Shown here: piece after piece, positions 43,806 through 51,538 of the stretch | Numbering within the stretch: the stretch's first letter is position 1 | How the letters are laid out: each line of letters begins with the position of its first letter | Source of the DNA: CAJCIY01 sp964245825 | GTDB lineage: Bacteria; Actinomycetota; Actinomycetes; Mycobacteriales; CAJCIY01 | Assembly: GCA_964245825.1 (NCBI GenBank) | Contig: CAXTNT010000002.1 | Span: 186,001 to 250,000 of the forward strand | DNA: 64,000 nucleotides | Direction: 5' to 3' | The notes under the pieces: model-generated | Told to the model about the DNA's origin: nothing | What the model saw: the letters and a program-made list of their open reading frames with translations, nothing else | Databases searched by the model: none | Translations under genes and position numbers: made by a program

Positions 43806-45082
43806 CCGCCACCATCTCTGCGCCCACCTACCGCCACGCCGCGGTCGACCCGGCGCTGTGGCCGGACATCGCCCGGGTACCGCGCAAGCCGCTCCGCGCC
43901 ACGATTGCCAAGGCCCTGCTGACGCGGGCGGCGGAGCGGCTCGCGCTGCGGTTCCAGTTGCCGGGTGGAGACCTCCGCGGCGGCGGCGACGCGTCGTCCC
44001 CGCTGATGATGGTGACCGATCCTGACGCGGTGTACGCGCGGCTGGGCAACAACGGTCTGGTCGGTTTCGGCGAGGCGTACATGGCCGGGGACTGGGACAC
44101 CGACGACCTCGCCGGCCTGCTCACCGTCTTCGCCGGCAGTGTGGCCTCGCTGGTCCCGCCCCGCCTGCAGGGCTTCCGGCGGCTCGCGGTGCTGGCGCAG
44201 CCGGCCAGCGAGCGCAACACCACGCACAACTCGCGCACCAACATCAGCCGGCACTACGACCTGTCCAACGACATGTTCGAGACGTTCCTCGACGAGACGA
44301 TGACCTACTCCTCGGCACTGTTCGAGGCCGGCCCCGACGGCGCGCTGGTCGCTACCGAGGCCGAGCTCGCGGACGCCCAGCGACGCAAGGTCGACCGGTT
44401 GCTCGACGGAGTGGGCGTCGGCCCCGGGACCGAACTGCTGGAGATCGGCACCGGCTGGGGCGAGCTGTCGCTGCGCGCGGCCGAGCGGGGGGCGCGGGTC
44501 ACCTCGCTCACGCTGTCGAGCGAGCAGCGCGCGCTGGCGCAGCAGCGCATCGCCGCCGCGGGCCTGTCCGACCGGGTGACCGTCGAGCTGCGCGACTACC
44601 GCGCCCAGCAGGGGCAATTCGACGCTGTGGTCTCCGTCGAGATGATCGAGGCCGTCGGCTACGACTACTGGCCGGTCTACTTCGCCACCCTCGACCGCCT
44701 GCTGCGTCCGGGCGGGAGGGTCGGGCTGCAGGCGATCACGATGCCGCACGAGCGGATGCTGGCCTCACGCAACACCTACACCTGGATCCACAAGTACATC
44801 TTCCCGGGCGGAATCATCCCCTCGACCACCTCGATCGAGCACAACGTGCGGACCGACACCTCGCTGACGGTCACCGACGCGTTCGCGTTCGGGCCGAGCT
44901 ACGCCGAGACGCTGCGGCTGTGGCGGGCGCGCTTCGACGGGCAGGCCGCGCAGGTCGAGGCGCTGGGGTTCGACGAGACCTTCCGCCGGATGTGGGCGTT
45001 CTACCTCGCCTACTCGGAGGCCGGCTTCCGCAGCGGCTACCTCGACGTCTACCAGTACGTGCTGACGAAGGCCGCGGCATGA
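43802..45082 (+). CDS. CFA-synthase-family methyltransferase, first copy
   Basis: A 426-residue SAM-dependent enzyme of the cyclopropane-fatty-acid synthase family. The N-terminal SCP-like part contains GFGEAYMAGDWDTDDL; NISRHYDLSNDMF and TYSSALFEAG precede SAM motif I (LLEIGTGWGELSLRA, about residues 215-229). Two usual CFA residues differ: the Cys of the TYSC motif is Ser, and the EHVG motif is EAVG (VEMIEAVGYDYW). Methyl transfer to an acyl double bond without cyclopropane closure is therefore possible. It is coupled by 4-base overlaps on both sides. The substrate is inferred to be phospholipid acyl chains. Confidence 0.88.
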   Translation: MTATISAPTYRHAAVDPALWPDIARVPRKPLRATIAKALLTRAAERLALRFQLPGGDLRGGGDASSPLMMVTDPDAVYARLGNNGLVGFGEAYMAGDWDTDDLAGLLTVFAGSVASLVPPRLQGFRRLAVLAQPASERNTTHNSRTNISRHYDLSNDMFETFLDETMTYSSALFEAGPDGALVATEAELADAQRRKVDRLLDGVGVGPGTELLEIGTGWGELSLRAAERGARVTSLTLSSEQRALAQQRIAAAGLSDRVTVELRDYRAQQGQFDAVVSVEMIEAVGYDYWPVYFATLDRLLRPGGRVGLQAITMPHERMLASRNTYTWIHKYIFPGGIIPSTTSIEHNVRTDTSLTVTDAFAFGPSYAETLRLWRARFDGQAAQVEALGFDETFRRMWAFYLAYSEAGFRSGYLDVYQYVLTKAAA

Positions 45083-46386
45083 CCGTCCTGACCTCCGGCC
45101 GGCGCGGGGGCGCCGCGCAGCGCCTGGCTCCCCTGGTGGAGCCGCTCTTCGGTGGTGACCTGCCGATCCGGCTCACCGCGTGGGACGGCTCGTCCGTCGG
45201 CCCCGCGGACGGCCCGGCCGTGGTGATCCGCTCGCGCCGCGCGCTGCGCCGGCTGCTCTGGCAGCCCGACGAGCTGGGCCTGGCCCAGGCGTACGTGACG
45301 GGCGAGCTCGACGTGGAGGGCGACCTGCTCGAGGGCCTCGCCCGGGTGTGGTCGGCGGCCCGGTCGCGCGGCCTGCACATCCAGCGGCCGCCCGTCCGGG
45401 AGCTGGCGAAGGCCGCGCTGACGGCGCTGTCGTTCGGCGCGGTCGGCCCGCGACCGAAGGCGCCCCGTACGCAGGCGAAGCTGGCCGGCCGGCTGCACTC
45501 GCTGCGGCGCGACCGGGCCGCGATCAGCCACCACTACGACCTGTCGAACGAGTTCTACGCGCTGATCCTCGACCCGCACATGGCGTACTCCTCGGCGTAC
45601 TGGGTCGACCCCGAGGGCACGGTCGAGCAGGCGCAGGCGGCGAAGCTCGCGCTGGTCTGCCGCAAGCTCGACCTGCGGCCTGGCATGCGCCTGCTGGACG
45701 TCGGCTGCGGCTGGGGCTCGCTCTCGCTCTACGCCGCCGAGCACTTCGGCGCACGGGTCACCGGCGTGACGCTGTCGGCCGAGCAGAAGGCCTTCGTCGA
45801 CGCCCGCATCGCCGAGCGGGGGCTGGCCGACCGAGTCGAGATCCGACTGCAGGACTACCGCGAGATCGACGACGGCCCGTACGACGCGGTCGCCTCGCTG
45901 GAGATGGGCGAGCACGTCGGCCAGGAGAACTACCCCACCTACGCCGGTCAGCTGCACCGGCTGGTGCGCGAGGAGGGGCGGGTGCTGATCCAGCAGATGT
46001 CGCGCGGCGACCGCTTCCCCGGCGGCGGCCCCTTCATCGAGTCCTACATCGCGCCGGACATGCACATGCGGCCGGTCGGCGAGACCGTCGCGTTCATCGA
46101 GCGCGCGGGGCTCGAGGTGCGCGACGTGCATGCGCTGCGCGAGCACTACGTCTGGACGGTACGGGCCTGGCTCGACACCTTCGAGGCCAACCTCGAGCAG
46201 GCGGTCGCTCTCGTCGGTGAGGAGGTGGCCCGGGTGTGGCGGCTCTACCTCGTCGGCGGGCTGCTGACCTTCCGCGAGGGGCGGATGGGCGTCGACCAGA
46301 TCCTCGCCGTGAAGCCCTCGGCCGCCGGCACCAGCGGCATGCCCCCGGTCCGCTCGGACTGGCTGACCGACGGGTCCCCGGCGTAG
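45079..46386 (+). CDS. CFA-synthase-family methyltransferase, second copy
   Basis: A 435-residue paralogue of the preceding enzyme. It has GLAQAYVTGELDVEGDLL, ISHHYDLSNEFY, AYSSAYWVDPEG, SAM motif I LLDVGCGWGSLSLYAAEHFG (about residues 212-231) and the intact SLEMGEHVGQENYPTY motif with the Glu-His pair. It thus looks more like a canonical CFA synthase than the first copy, though the TYSC Cys is also Ser. The two differ enough to be functionally distinct. It overlaps the first copy by 4 bases and is followed by DUF1295 after 3 bases. Confidence 0.9.
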   Translation: MTVLTSGRRGGAAQRLAPLVEPLFGGDLPIRLTAWDGSSVGPADGPAVVIRSRRALRRLLWQPDELGLAQAYVTGELDVEGDLLEGLARVWSAARSRGLHIQRPPVRELAKAALTALSFGAVGPRPKAPRTQAKLAGRLHSLRRDRAAISHHYDLSNEFYALILDPHMAYSSAYWVDPEGTVEQAQAAKLALVCRKLDLRPGMRLLDVGCGWGSLSLYAAEHFGARVTGVTLSAEQKAFVDARIAERGLADRVEIRLQDYREIDDGPYDAVASLEMGEHVGQENYPTYAGQLHRLVREEGRVLIQQMSRGDRFPGGGPFIESYIAPDMHMRPVGETVAFIERAGLEVRDVHALREHYVWTVRAWLDTFEANLEQAVALVGEEVARVWRLYLVGGLLTFREGRMGVDQILAVKPSAAGTSGMPPVRSDWLTDGSPA

Positions 46387-46389
46387 GAC

Positions 46390-47223
46390 ATGTTCGCCAC
46401 CGTGCCCTTCCTCGAGGCGCTCGGGTGGACGCTGCTCGCGTCCTTTCTGCTGCTGTCCGCCACCTTCGTGATCTCGCTGCTGCAGAAGCGCAACAGCGTC
46501 GTCGACGTCGCCTGGGGCCTGGCCTTCGTCGCCGTCGCCGTCGTCGCGACGGCGCTCTCGGCGGGTCACGGGGACGATGCGCGGCGCTTCCTGGTTCTGG
46601 GCATGGTGGTCGTCTGGGGCGGCCGGCTGGCCGCGTTCATCGGCTGGCGCAACCGCGGCAAGGGCGAGGATCCCCGGTACGCGGAGATGCTCGCCAAGGG
46701 TGGTGGGCACCCGATGGTGACGGCGTACCTGAAGGTGTTCGCCCTGCAGTCGGTCATCGCCTGGTTCGTGGCGATGCCGGTGGTGGTCTCCGCGTTCAAC
46801 CGTGGCGGGCTGACCTTCGTGGCATGGATCGGGGTGGTGGTCTGGGCGGTCGGCGTCTTCTTCGAGGCGACGGGTGACCAGCAGCTGCTGCGGTTCAAGG
46901 CCGACCCGGCGCACAAGGGCAAGACCATGGACCGGGGCCTCTGGCGCTACACCCGGCACCCGAACTACTTCGGGGACGCCTGCGTGTGGACCGGCATCTT
47001 CCTGGTCGCCGCCGAGCACCTGCCGGGGGTCGCGACGATCCTCTCGCCGGTGGCGATGGTGCTGCTGCTGACCAAGGGCAGCGGCAAGCCGATCACCGAG
47101 CGCAAGATGGCCACGGAGAAACCCGACTTCGCCGATTACGTCGCACGGACCAGCGGCTTCTTCCCGCTGCCGCCGAAGAAGCACGTCACCGAAGCCGACC
47201 GCGAGGCCGTGCGGTCCGGGTGA
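46390..47223 (+). CDS. DUF1295 membrane protein (steroid 5-alpha-reductase-like fold)
   Basis: A 277-residue integral membrane protein with about six spans. FVISLLQKRNSVVDVAWGLAF, RLAAFIGWRNRGKGEDPRY and the C-terminal signature DRGLWRYTRHPNYFGDACVW (about residues 180-199) mark DUF1295. Known relatives use NAD(P)H and act on sterol or fatty-acyl double bonds. Placed directly after two CFA-family enzymes, it may reduce or rearrange the modified acyl chain; that is inference. It overlaps the next gene by 4 bases. Confidence 0.87.
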   Translation: MFATVPFLEALGWTLLASFLLLSATFVISLLQKRNSVVDVAWGLAFVAVAVVATALSAGHGDDARRFLVLGMVVVWGGRLAAFIGWRNRGKGEDPRYAEMLAKGGGHPMVTAYLKVFALQSVIAWFVAMPVVVSAFNRGGLTFVAWIGVVVWAVGVFFEATGDQQLLRFKADPAHKGKTMDRGLWRYTRHPNYFGDACVWTGIFLVAAEHLPGVATILSPVAMVLLLTKGSGKPITERKMATEKPDFADYVARTSGFFPLPPKKHVTEADREAVRSG

Positions 47224-47969
47224 CCGACCTCGTCTACCGGGCGATGGTGCGGGTCGGCCTGCTGCTGTTCTGGGCGCTGCGGCTCGACATCCGCGGCGTC
47301 GACGACGAGCGCATCCCGGCCACCGGCGGCGCGGTGCTGGCGATCACCCACTTCGGGTATCTCGACTTCGCGATCACCGAACGCGTCGTGTGGGGCCGGC
47401 GGCGGCGCTATGTCCGCTTCCTGGCCACCGACGCGTCCTTCCGGCACCCGATCTCCGGGCCGCTGATGCGCGGCATGCACCACGTGCCGGTCGACCGCTC
47501 GGCGGGCGCGGGCGCTTACGCGGAGGCGAGCGCGCGGCTGCGCGCCGGCGAGATCATCGGCGTGTTCCCCGAGGCGCAGGTCAACCGGGCGTGGGTCGTC
47601 GGCGAGTGCAAGACCGGTGCGGTCCGGCTGGCGGCCGAGGCGGGCGTACCGCTGATCCCGGTCGCCGTCTGGGGCGGGCACCGGGTGCTGACCCGCGGCC
47701 ATCCGATGCGACTGCGCGACCGGCGCGGCATCGCGGTACGGGTGCATGTGGGCGCGCCGATGTCCACGCGCAGGCACCAGGTGGTCGCGCAGACCGAGGC
47801 GCTCCGGGCCCGGCTGCAGGGCCTGGTCGAGACGGCGCAGCAGAGCTATCCGCAGAGCGCCGCGGGCGAGCCGTGGTGGCAGCCTGCCGCGCTCGGCGGC
47901 AGCGCGCCGACGCCGGCGGAGGCCGCCGGCCTCGACGCCGCCGACGACGCGGCCACCCTGGCATCCTGA
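47220..47969 (+). CDS. PlsC-like 1-acylglycerol-3-phosphate acyltransferase
   Basis: A 249-residue acyltransferase of the lysophosphatidate family. The catalytic HX4D motif is THFGYLDFAI (about residues 40-49), motif II is GPLMRGMHHVPVDRS, motif III GVFPEAQVNRAW and motif IV GVPLIPVAVWGGH. The N-terminus is hydrophobic and may anchor to the membrane. It starts at GTG 47220 and overlaps DUF1295 by 4 bases. It may load or remodel the modified acyl chains into phospholipid. Confidence 0.9.
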   Translation: MTDLVYRAMVRVGLLLFWALRLDIRGVDDERIPATGGAVLAITHFGYLDFAITERVVWGRRRRYVRFLATDASFRHPISGPLMRGMHHVPVDRSAGAGAYAEASARLRAGEIIGVFPEAQVNRAWVVGECKTGAVRLAAEAGVPLIPVAVWGGHRVLTRGHPMRLRDRRGIAVRVHVGAPMSTRRHQVVAQTEALRARLQGLVETAQQSYPQSAAGEPWWQPAALGGSAPTPAEAAGLDAADDAATLAS

Positions 47970-48001
47970 TCGCACTGCACGACCCGAGGAGAGGACCACC
48001 C

Positions 48002-48460
48002 ATGAAGGCCGGCGACATCGCCCCCGACTTCACCCTGCCCGACGAGGACGGCACCCCCCGCACGCTGTCCACCCTGCTGGCCGACGGCCCGGTCGTGCTG
48101 TTCTTCTTCCCGTACGCGATGACCAGCGGCTGCACCCGCGAGAGCTGCCACTTCCGCGACCTGGCGAGCGAGTACGCGCAGGCCGGCGCGCAGCGGGTCG
48201 GCATCAGCATGGACTCGGTGGCCAAGCAGAAGGAGTTCTCCGACAAGCATTCCTTCGACTACCCGCTGCTGTCGGACGAGGCCGGCGAGGTGGCGACGGC
48301 GTTCGGGGTCAAGCGCGGCGTCCTGCTCAAGAAGCTGACGCCGGTGAAGCGGGCCACCTTCGTGATCGGTACGGACCGGACGATCCTCGAGGTGATCTCG
48401 AGCGAGATGAAGTTCGAGATGCACGCCGACGAGGCGCTGAAGGTGCTCGCCAAGGCCTGA
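48002..48460 (+). CDS. Peroxiredoxin of the Bcp/PrxQ type
   Basis: A 152-residue thiol peroxidase that reduces H2O2 and lipid hydroperoxides. APDFTLPDEDGTPRTL leads into the active site FPYAMTSGCTRESCHFRD, with the peroxidatic Cys about residue 45 and a second Cys five residues later, the atypical two-Cys PrxQ layout. The usual TPGCT is TSGCT. A GAGGAGAGGACC ribosome site precedes ATG 48002. It follows the acyltransferase by 32 bases in the same direction, so it may be co-transcribed with the lipid operon. Confidence 0.93.
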   Translation: MKAGDIAPDFTLPDEDGTPRTLSTLLADGPVVLFFFPYAMTSGCTRESCHFRDLASEYAQAGAQRVGISMDSVAKQKEFSDKHSFDYPLLSDEAGEVATAFGVKRGVLLKKLTPVKRATFVIGTDRTILEVISSEMKFEMHADEALKVLAKA

Positions 48461-48515
48461 GGCGCTGGTTTCTCGGCGCCGGAAGACGCTCGCGAGCGGC
48501 TGGCGCCGGAGCTGC

Positions 48516-48959
48516 TCAGTTGATCAGGAAGGCCGGGAAGTCGGGTGCGGCGGCGCGGAGGGCCTCGTCGGTGGAGTCGGCCTTCAGGCCGGGGAAGAAC
48601 TGCCCGACCTCGAAGCCCCAGCGGCGCAGGTACTCCCGCAGCACCGGTGGCTTGGCGTCGTCGGTGAGTTCGACGACGGTGATCGCCTCGGTACGCCGGC
48701 CCAGGCGCAGCTCGCCGCCGCCGGCCGCCCGGATGTTGCGTACCCACTGGGTCTGACCGCGGGGGGCGACGAGGTGGCGCCGGCCGTCGAGGCTGAGCAC
48801 GTTGACGGGGGTGCTGCGCCACTCGCCGGTGCTGCGGCCGCGTACCCGCAGCTCCCGAGAGCCCACGAGGCTGATGCCGAGCCGGGCAAGCCCGCGGACG
48901 AGCGGGTTGAGGACGCGGCGGGTGAAGGGGTCCGGGGCGCGGTATCGGGGTTCGTCCAT
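48516..48959 (-). CDS. Deazaflavin (F420)-dependent nitroreductase-like protein
   Basis: A 147-residue protein of the Ddn/FDOR-B group. LRVRGRSTGEWRSTPVNVLS, LDGRRHLVAPRGQTQWVRNI and RAAGGGELRLGRR are the F420/flavin-binding blocks seen in mycobacterial Ddn and actinobacterial relatives. It is truncated in no obvious way. The substrate is unknown; the group covers quinone and nitro reduction and protection from oxidative stress. ATG 48959 has a CGAGGAGAGC ribosome site on the minus strand. It converges on the peroxiredoxin gene. Confidence 0.86.
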   Translation of the reverse strand: MDEPRYRAPDPFTRRVLNPLVRGLARLGISLVGSRELRVRGRSTGEWRSTPVNVLSLDGRRHLVAPRGQTQWVRNIRAAGGGELRLGRRTEAITVVELTDDAKPPVLREYLRRWGFEVGQFFPGLKADSTDEALRAAAPDFPAFLIN

Positions 48960-49124
48960 GTGCTCTCCTCGTTTCTCGGCGGCGACCGCCGGCGCTTCCG
49001 GGCATCATCTGCTGTCGGCCTGGGGATGCCAAGACGTCTGGCGTGGCTAGGTTGGGGAGGGCGCGCGGCGTCGGGCGCGAGGCGCTCGCCCCTGCCCTGC
49101 GTACCTGGGACACTCGCCGGTGCC

Positions 49125-49197
49125 GGGCCGTTAGCTCAACTGGCAGAGCAGCGGACTTTTAATCCGCGGGTTCTGGGTTCGACCCCCAGGCGGCCCA
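49125..49197 (+). tRNA. tRNA-Lys (TTT)
   Basis: The plus strand folds with acceptor GGGCCGT/GCGGCCC and discriminator A, D arm GCTC...GAGC, anticodon stem GCGGA/TCCGC with loop CTTTTAA (anticodon TTT), and T arm CTGGGTTCGACCCCCAG. It is 73 bases. Its 3' end begins a 15-bp tandem repeat and borders lower-GC DNA. Confidence 0.97.
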
Positions 49198-49222
49198 CCT
49201 ACCGAAGGCCCACCTACCGAAG
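49193..49222 (+). repeat. 15-bp tandem duplication at the tRNA-Lys 3' end
   Basis: GCCCACCTACCGAAG occurs twice head to tail. The first copy contains the last tRNA bases and the discriminator; GCCCAC occurs a third time at 49230-49235. It could be a scar of insertion or excision at the tRNA, but I find no longer copy of the tRNA end in the window. Confidence 0.7.
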
Positions 49223-49585
49223 GTCAACAGGCCCACTCTTACTGTGCGGGTACACCTGCCGCTTGACTGTGCTTCGGCTCATGCTTGACGCCTGATTCGG
49301 CCGTTCGTCGACACCCAGGGAGACCAGCGTGGCTGAGCAGAGGCATTGCTTCTGCTGCACCGTCGTCGACGCCAGCCAGTGACGTCCCCTGTGGTGGTCT
49401 AGCTCCTCGGGTCTCACGGAGTTGGTGACCACGTGCGCTGTGGCCAGCGTGTGATGGTCAGCGAGACCACGCCAATGGTTCTCGCGGAAGGACACAGAGA
49501 GACCAGTGACGCCGTGTCCCATGCAGGCGTCTCCTTGTTATTGGCATCATGTGAGACCGAGCTGTCTACCGTCAGCAGTCGGCAA
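49198..49585. other. Lower-GC stretch after tRNA-Lys without a convincing gene
   Basis: The base composition drops visibly compared with the flanks. Open frames of about 86-103 codons exist on both strands but have unusual codon use, many Cys/Ser/Thr and no recognisable motif, and they overlap one another. No integrase-like His/Arg/Tyr motifs are seen. It is most likely decayed acquired DNA. Confidence 0.55.
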
Positions 49586-50293
49586 CTAAGGATCCTGTTC
49601 TCTATCCCGTGTTGCATGTCTTGCCGCTGCGTCAAGAAGGGTTTGTCTGATCTGAGCCCGACGAAGGTTCTCGGCGCTGTCACCCTCAACTGACGTTGAT
49701 AGCCCTTGTGTTTGAAACGGGCCACCCTCGACGATCATCTCACGGTGGGGTGCAGGTTCGAGGCTGGCGTCGTACTTGCCCCGTTCGCTCTCCAGTCTCA
49801 GCACGATTATGTCTTTGACGGGTGCGGGCCAGACCTGAAAGAGGTACCTCTCAATGATGGGGTCGGGCGGCATCATCTGGTCGTCCTCGTTCTCGTACTC
49901 CTCAGTCATCACGACGCCGTCGTAATTTGCGTCTCGACCCCGAGCATGGACGCGGATGCGGTACGTACCGGGCCCGGCGGGACTCAGAACCGGGAACTCG
50001 TCGTCAACGTCCATGCCAAGCGCAGCGAAGCCGAGATCACCGGACGGTACCTCGATGCTCGCCTCGACGATGTCTTCCCAATCACCAGCATCTAGATCGG
50101 TCGGCGCGCTGGCGAGCACGTGCACATCGACCCCGACAGGGCCAGCTGCTATGCCCGTGTTTATGTAGAGCGAGTGGGGAGAGACCCCGACTAACCCGTT
50201 GCCCGAAGTATCAGCCCAGGGAAAGGGAGCTTCCATGACGTCCCCGATGTAGAACTGGTGGTAGTCAACCGGAACTGTGCCCATGGGTTCCAT
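49586..50293 (-). CDS. Hypothetical protein in the lower-GC island
   Basis: A 235-residue protein without a family I can name firmly. The N-terminal 150 residues look like a compact beta-rich domain: VDYHQFYIGDV, ASIEVPSGDLGFAAL, GPGTYRIRVHARGRDANYDG, then an acidic loop EEYENEDDQMMPPD and the strand-like YLFQVWPAPVKD. This pattern resembles uncharacterised actinobacterial proteins sometimes grouped with ComJ-like or immunity proteins; I cannot confirm that. The last 60 residues are polar and may be disordered. GC is clearly lower than in neighbours, pointing to transfer. The frame is intact with no membrane or signal segment. Confidence 0.62.
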   Translation of the reverse strand: MEPMGTVPVDYHQFYIGDVMEAPFPWADTSGNGLVGVSPHSLYINTGIAAGPVGVDVHVLASAPTDLDAGDWEDIVEASIEVPSGDLGFAALGMDVDDEFPVLSPAGPGTYRIRVHARGRDANYDGVVMTEEYENEDDQMMPPDPIIERYLFQVWPAPVKDIIVLRLESERGKYDASLEPAPHREMIVEGGPFQTQGLSTSVEGDSAENLRRAQIRQTLLDAAARHATRDREQDP

Positions 50294-50361
50294 GTCACTC
50301 CCGCTCCCAGAGGGTGCTGCGGCTCCGCTGAGGCGCCGTTCGAGCTAACGTACCGCCATGA

Positions 50362-50556
50362 AAGCGCGCTTGGGAGTGCTCTTCGTCGAACCTGCCGGCG
50401 CTCTGGGCGGCATTCGGCGCGCCGTTCGGCGACGACCGGGAGGCGCTCGCGGCCGCGTTCAGATCCCGCTACGCCGAGGTACACGAAGCCAGCGTCGGGG
50501 AGTGGTTCACGGCGCACGACGTTCCAAAACGCGTCTGGTCACGCGTCGAAGACTGA
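50362..50556 (+). pseudogene. Fragment of an unknown coding region
   Basis: Between stops at 50359 and 50554 this frame reads LPALWAAFGAPFGDDREAL, then AAAFRSRYAEVHEASVGEWF and ends HDVPKRVWSRVED. It has strong GC at third positions and a protein-like composition but no ATG, GTG or TTG start. It appears to be the C-terminal remnant of a gene whose front was lost. I do not recognise the family. Confidence 0.45.
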
Positions 50557-50600
50557 GTGACCTCCCAGATTCCGACGGCGTCCTCGTCGACGGTGCGACC

Positions 50601-50902
50601 TACGGGCAGCAGGCAGCGGCGGCGGGCGAACGCGGACCGGAACGCTGGTTGTCGGTGAGGGTCTCCAGTCGGGCGTTGATCAGCCGACTGCCGATCGAGG
50701 GGTCTTTCGCCCAGGACGGGACCAGTCCCCACCGCAACGCCACCAGTTTCCGCTGCCCGTGGCGGTCGACCGCGGCGGGCACTGGCTTGGTCGGGGCCAC
50801 GTTGTAGTCCGGCTCGGCCAGCGCCTCCCCGGTCTCGTCGCTCGCCCCCAGCAGCACGGCCAGGTCGGAGGTGGACCGGGCCGAGGCGTACCTGCCGCAC
50901 AT
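50601..50902 (-). pseudogene. Broken SOS response-associated peptidase (YedK/HMCES) gene
   Basis: The N-terminal part reads MCGRYASARSTSDLAVLLGA, then YNVAPTKPVPAAV and LRWGLVPSWAKDPSIGSRLI, the SRAP signature with the DNA-crosslinking Cys2 and the conserved Asn and Glu region. At about 50650 the frame shifts by one base: FRSAFARRRCLLP continues in the next frame, then homology stops near 50601. The last half or so of the usual ~230-residue protein, including the catalytic His region, is gone. It cannot make a working abasic-site shield. Confidence 0.85.
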
Positions 50903-51059
50903 GACCGGAGCGTAGAACGGACGGTCACGGCACGCCGCCGCCGCCGTGACAGGTCAACCGTGCTCACCGCGGCTGGGTTGCCCCGAATGGGCTACAGACC
51001 GCGCAGTGCGGGCCCGAAAGACTCGGTCGCACTTTCGGGTGACCGCGGAGGAGACCGAC

Positions 51060-51458
51060 GTGAGAGCAGCACTTGGCTTCGCCCTGGCCGGGGTCAGCAT
51101 CGCCGGTCTGACGCTTACCGCGAATGCCGCGGTCGCGGCCCCGACGAAGAACCCGCCGGCTCATCCGATCGCGAACACACAACAGACCTTCGATCAGTAC
51201 TACCGTGATGGGTCCGGCTACACCGAAGAAGTCGTGTTCACGGGCAACACGTGGTCACTGCCCGGTTATGCCGACGAGGGCACGTTCACCAACAAGGGCG
51301 AGTCGCTCACGATGAAGACCACGTCGGCCCACGACCGGGGCTGCACCTACAAGGGCACCTACGTCGCCAGCACAACCCTCTACACAGGCAAGTTGAAGTG
51401 CCCCAACAGCGGAGCGAAGGGCACCTTCACGGTGACGACGACAGGGCAGAGCGGCTGA
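51060..51458 (+). CDS. Small secreted hypothetical protein
   Basis: A 132-residue protein with a signal peptide: a short basic start (VRAALGFALAGVSIAGLTLT) and a likely cleavage after ANAAVA-A about residue 26. The mature part is Thr/Gly-rich and beta-like (EEVVFTGNTWSLPGYADEG, YKGTYVASTTLYTGK) with two Cys (RGCTYKG and KLKCPNSG) that could form a disulfide. GTG 51060 follows GGAGGAGACC. I recognise no family. It is isolated between the broken SRAP gene and the convergent membrane protease. Confidence 0.7.
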   Translation: MRAALGFALAGVSIAGLTLTANAAVAAPTKNPPAHPIANTQQTFDQYYRDGSGYTEEVVFTGNTWSLPGYADEGTFTNKGESLTMKTTSAHDRGCTYKGTYVASTTLYTGKLKCPNSGAKGTFTVTTTGQSG

Positions 51459-51538
51459 CACGGTCCCGACCGCGCTGGCCGAGGTCTCCCAGCAGCGCCG
51501 CATCATCAGCACCCGGCGCGCAGCGCCGTACCTGACAG

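Noticed and set aside
49125..49222. Intact attL/attR of a mobile element
   Set aside because: Only a 15-bp tandem repeat is present; no distant copy of the tRNA 3' end and no integrase were found in the window.
49214..49522. A 102-codon minus-strand gene after tRNA-Lys
   Set aside because: It overlaps other frames of similar length, has odd composition and no ribosome site or family motif; treated as decayed DNA.
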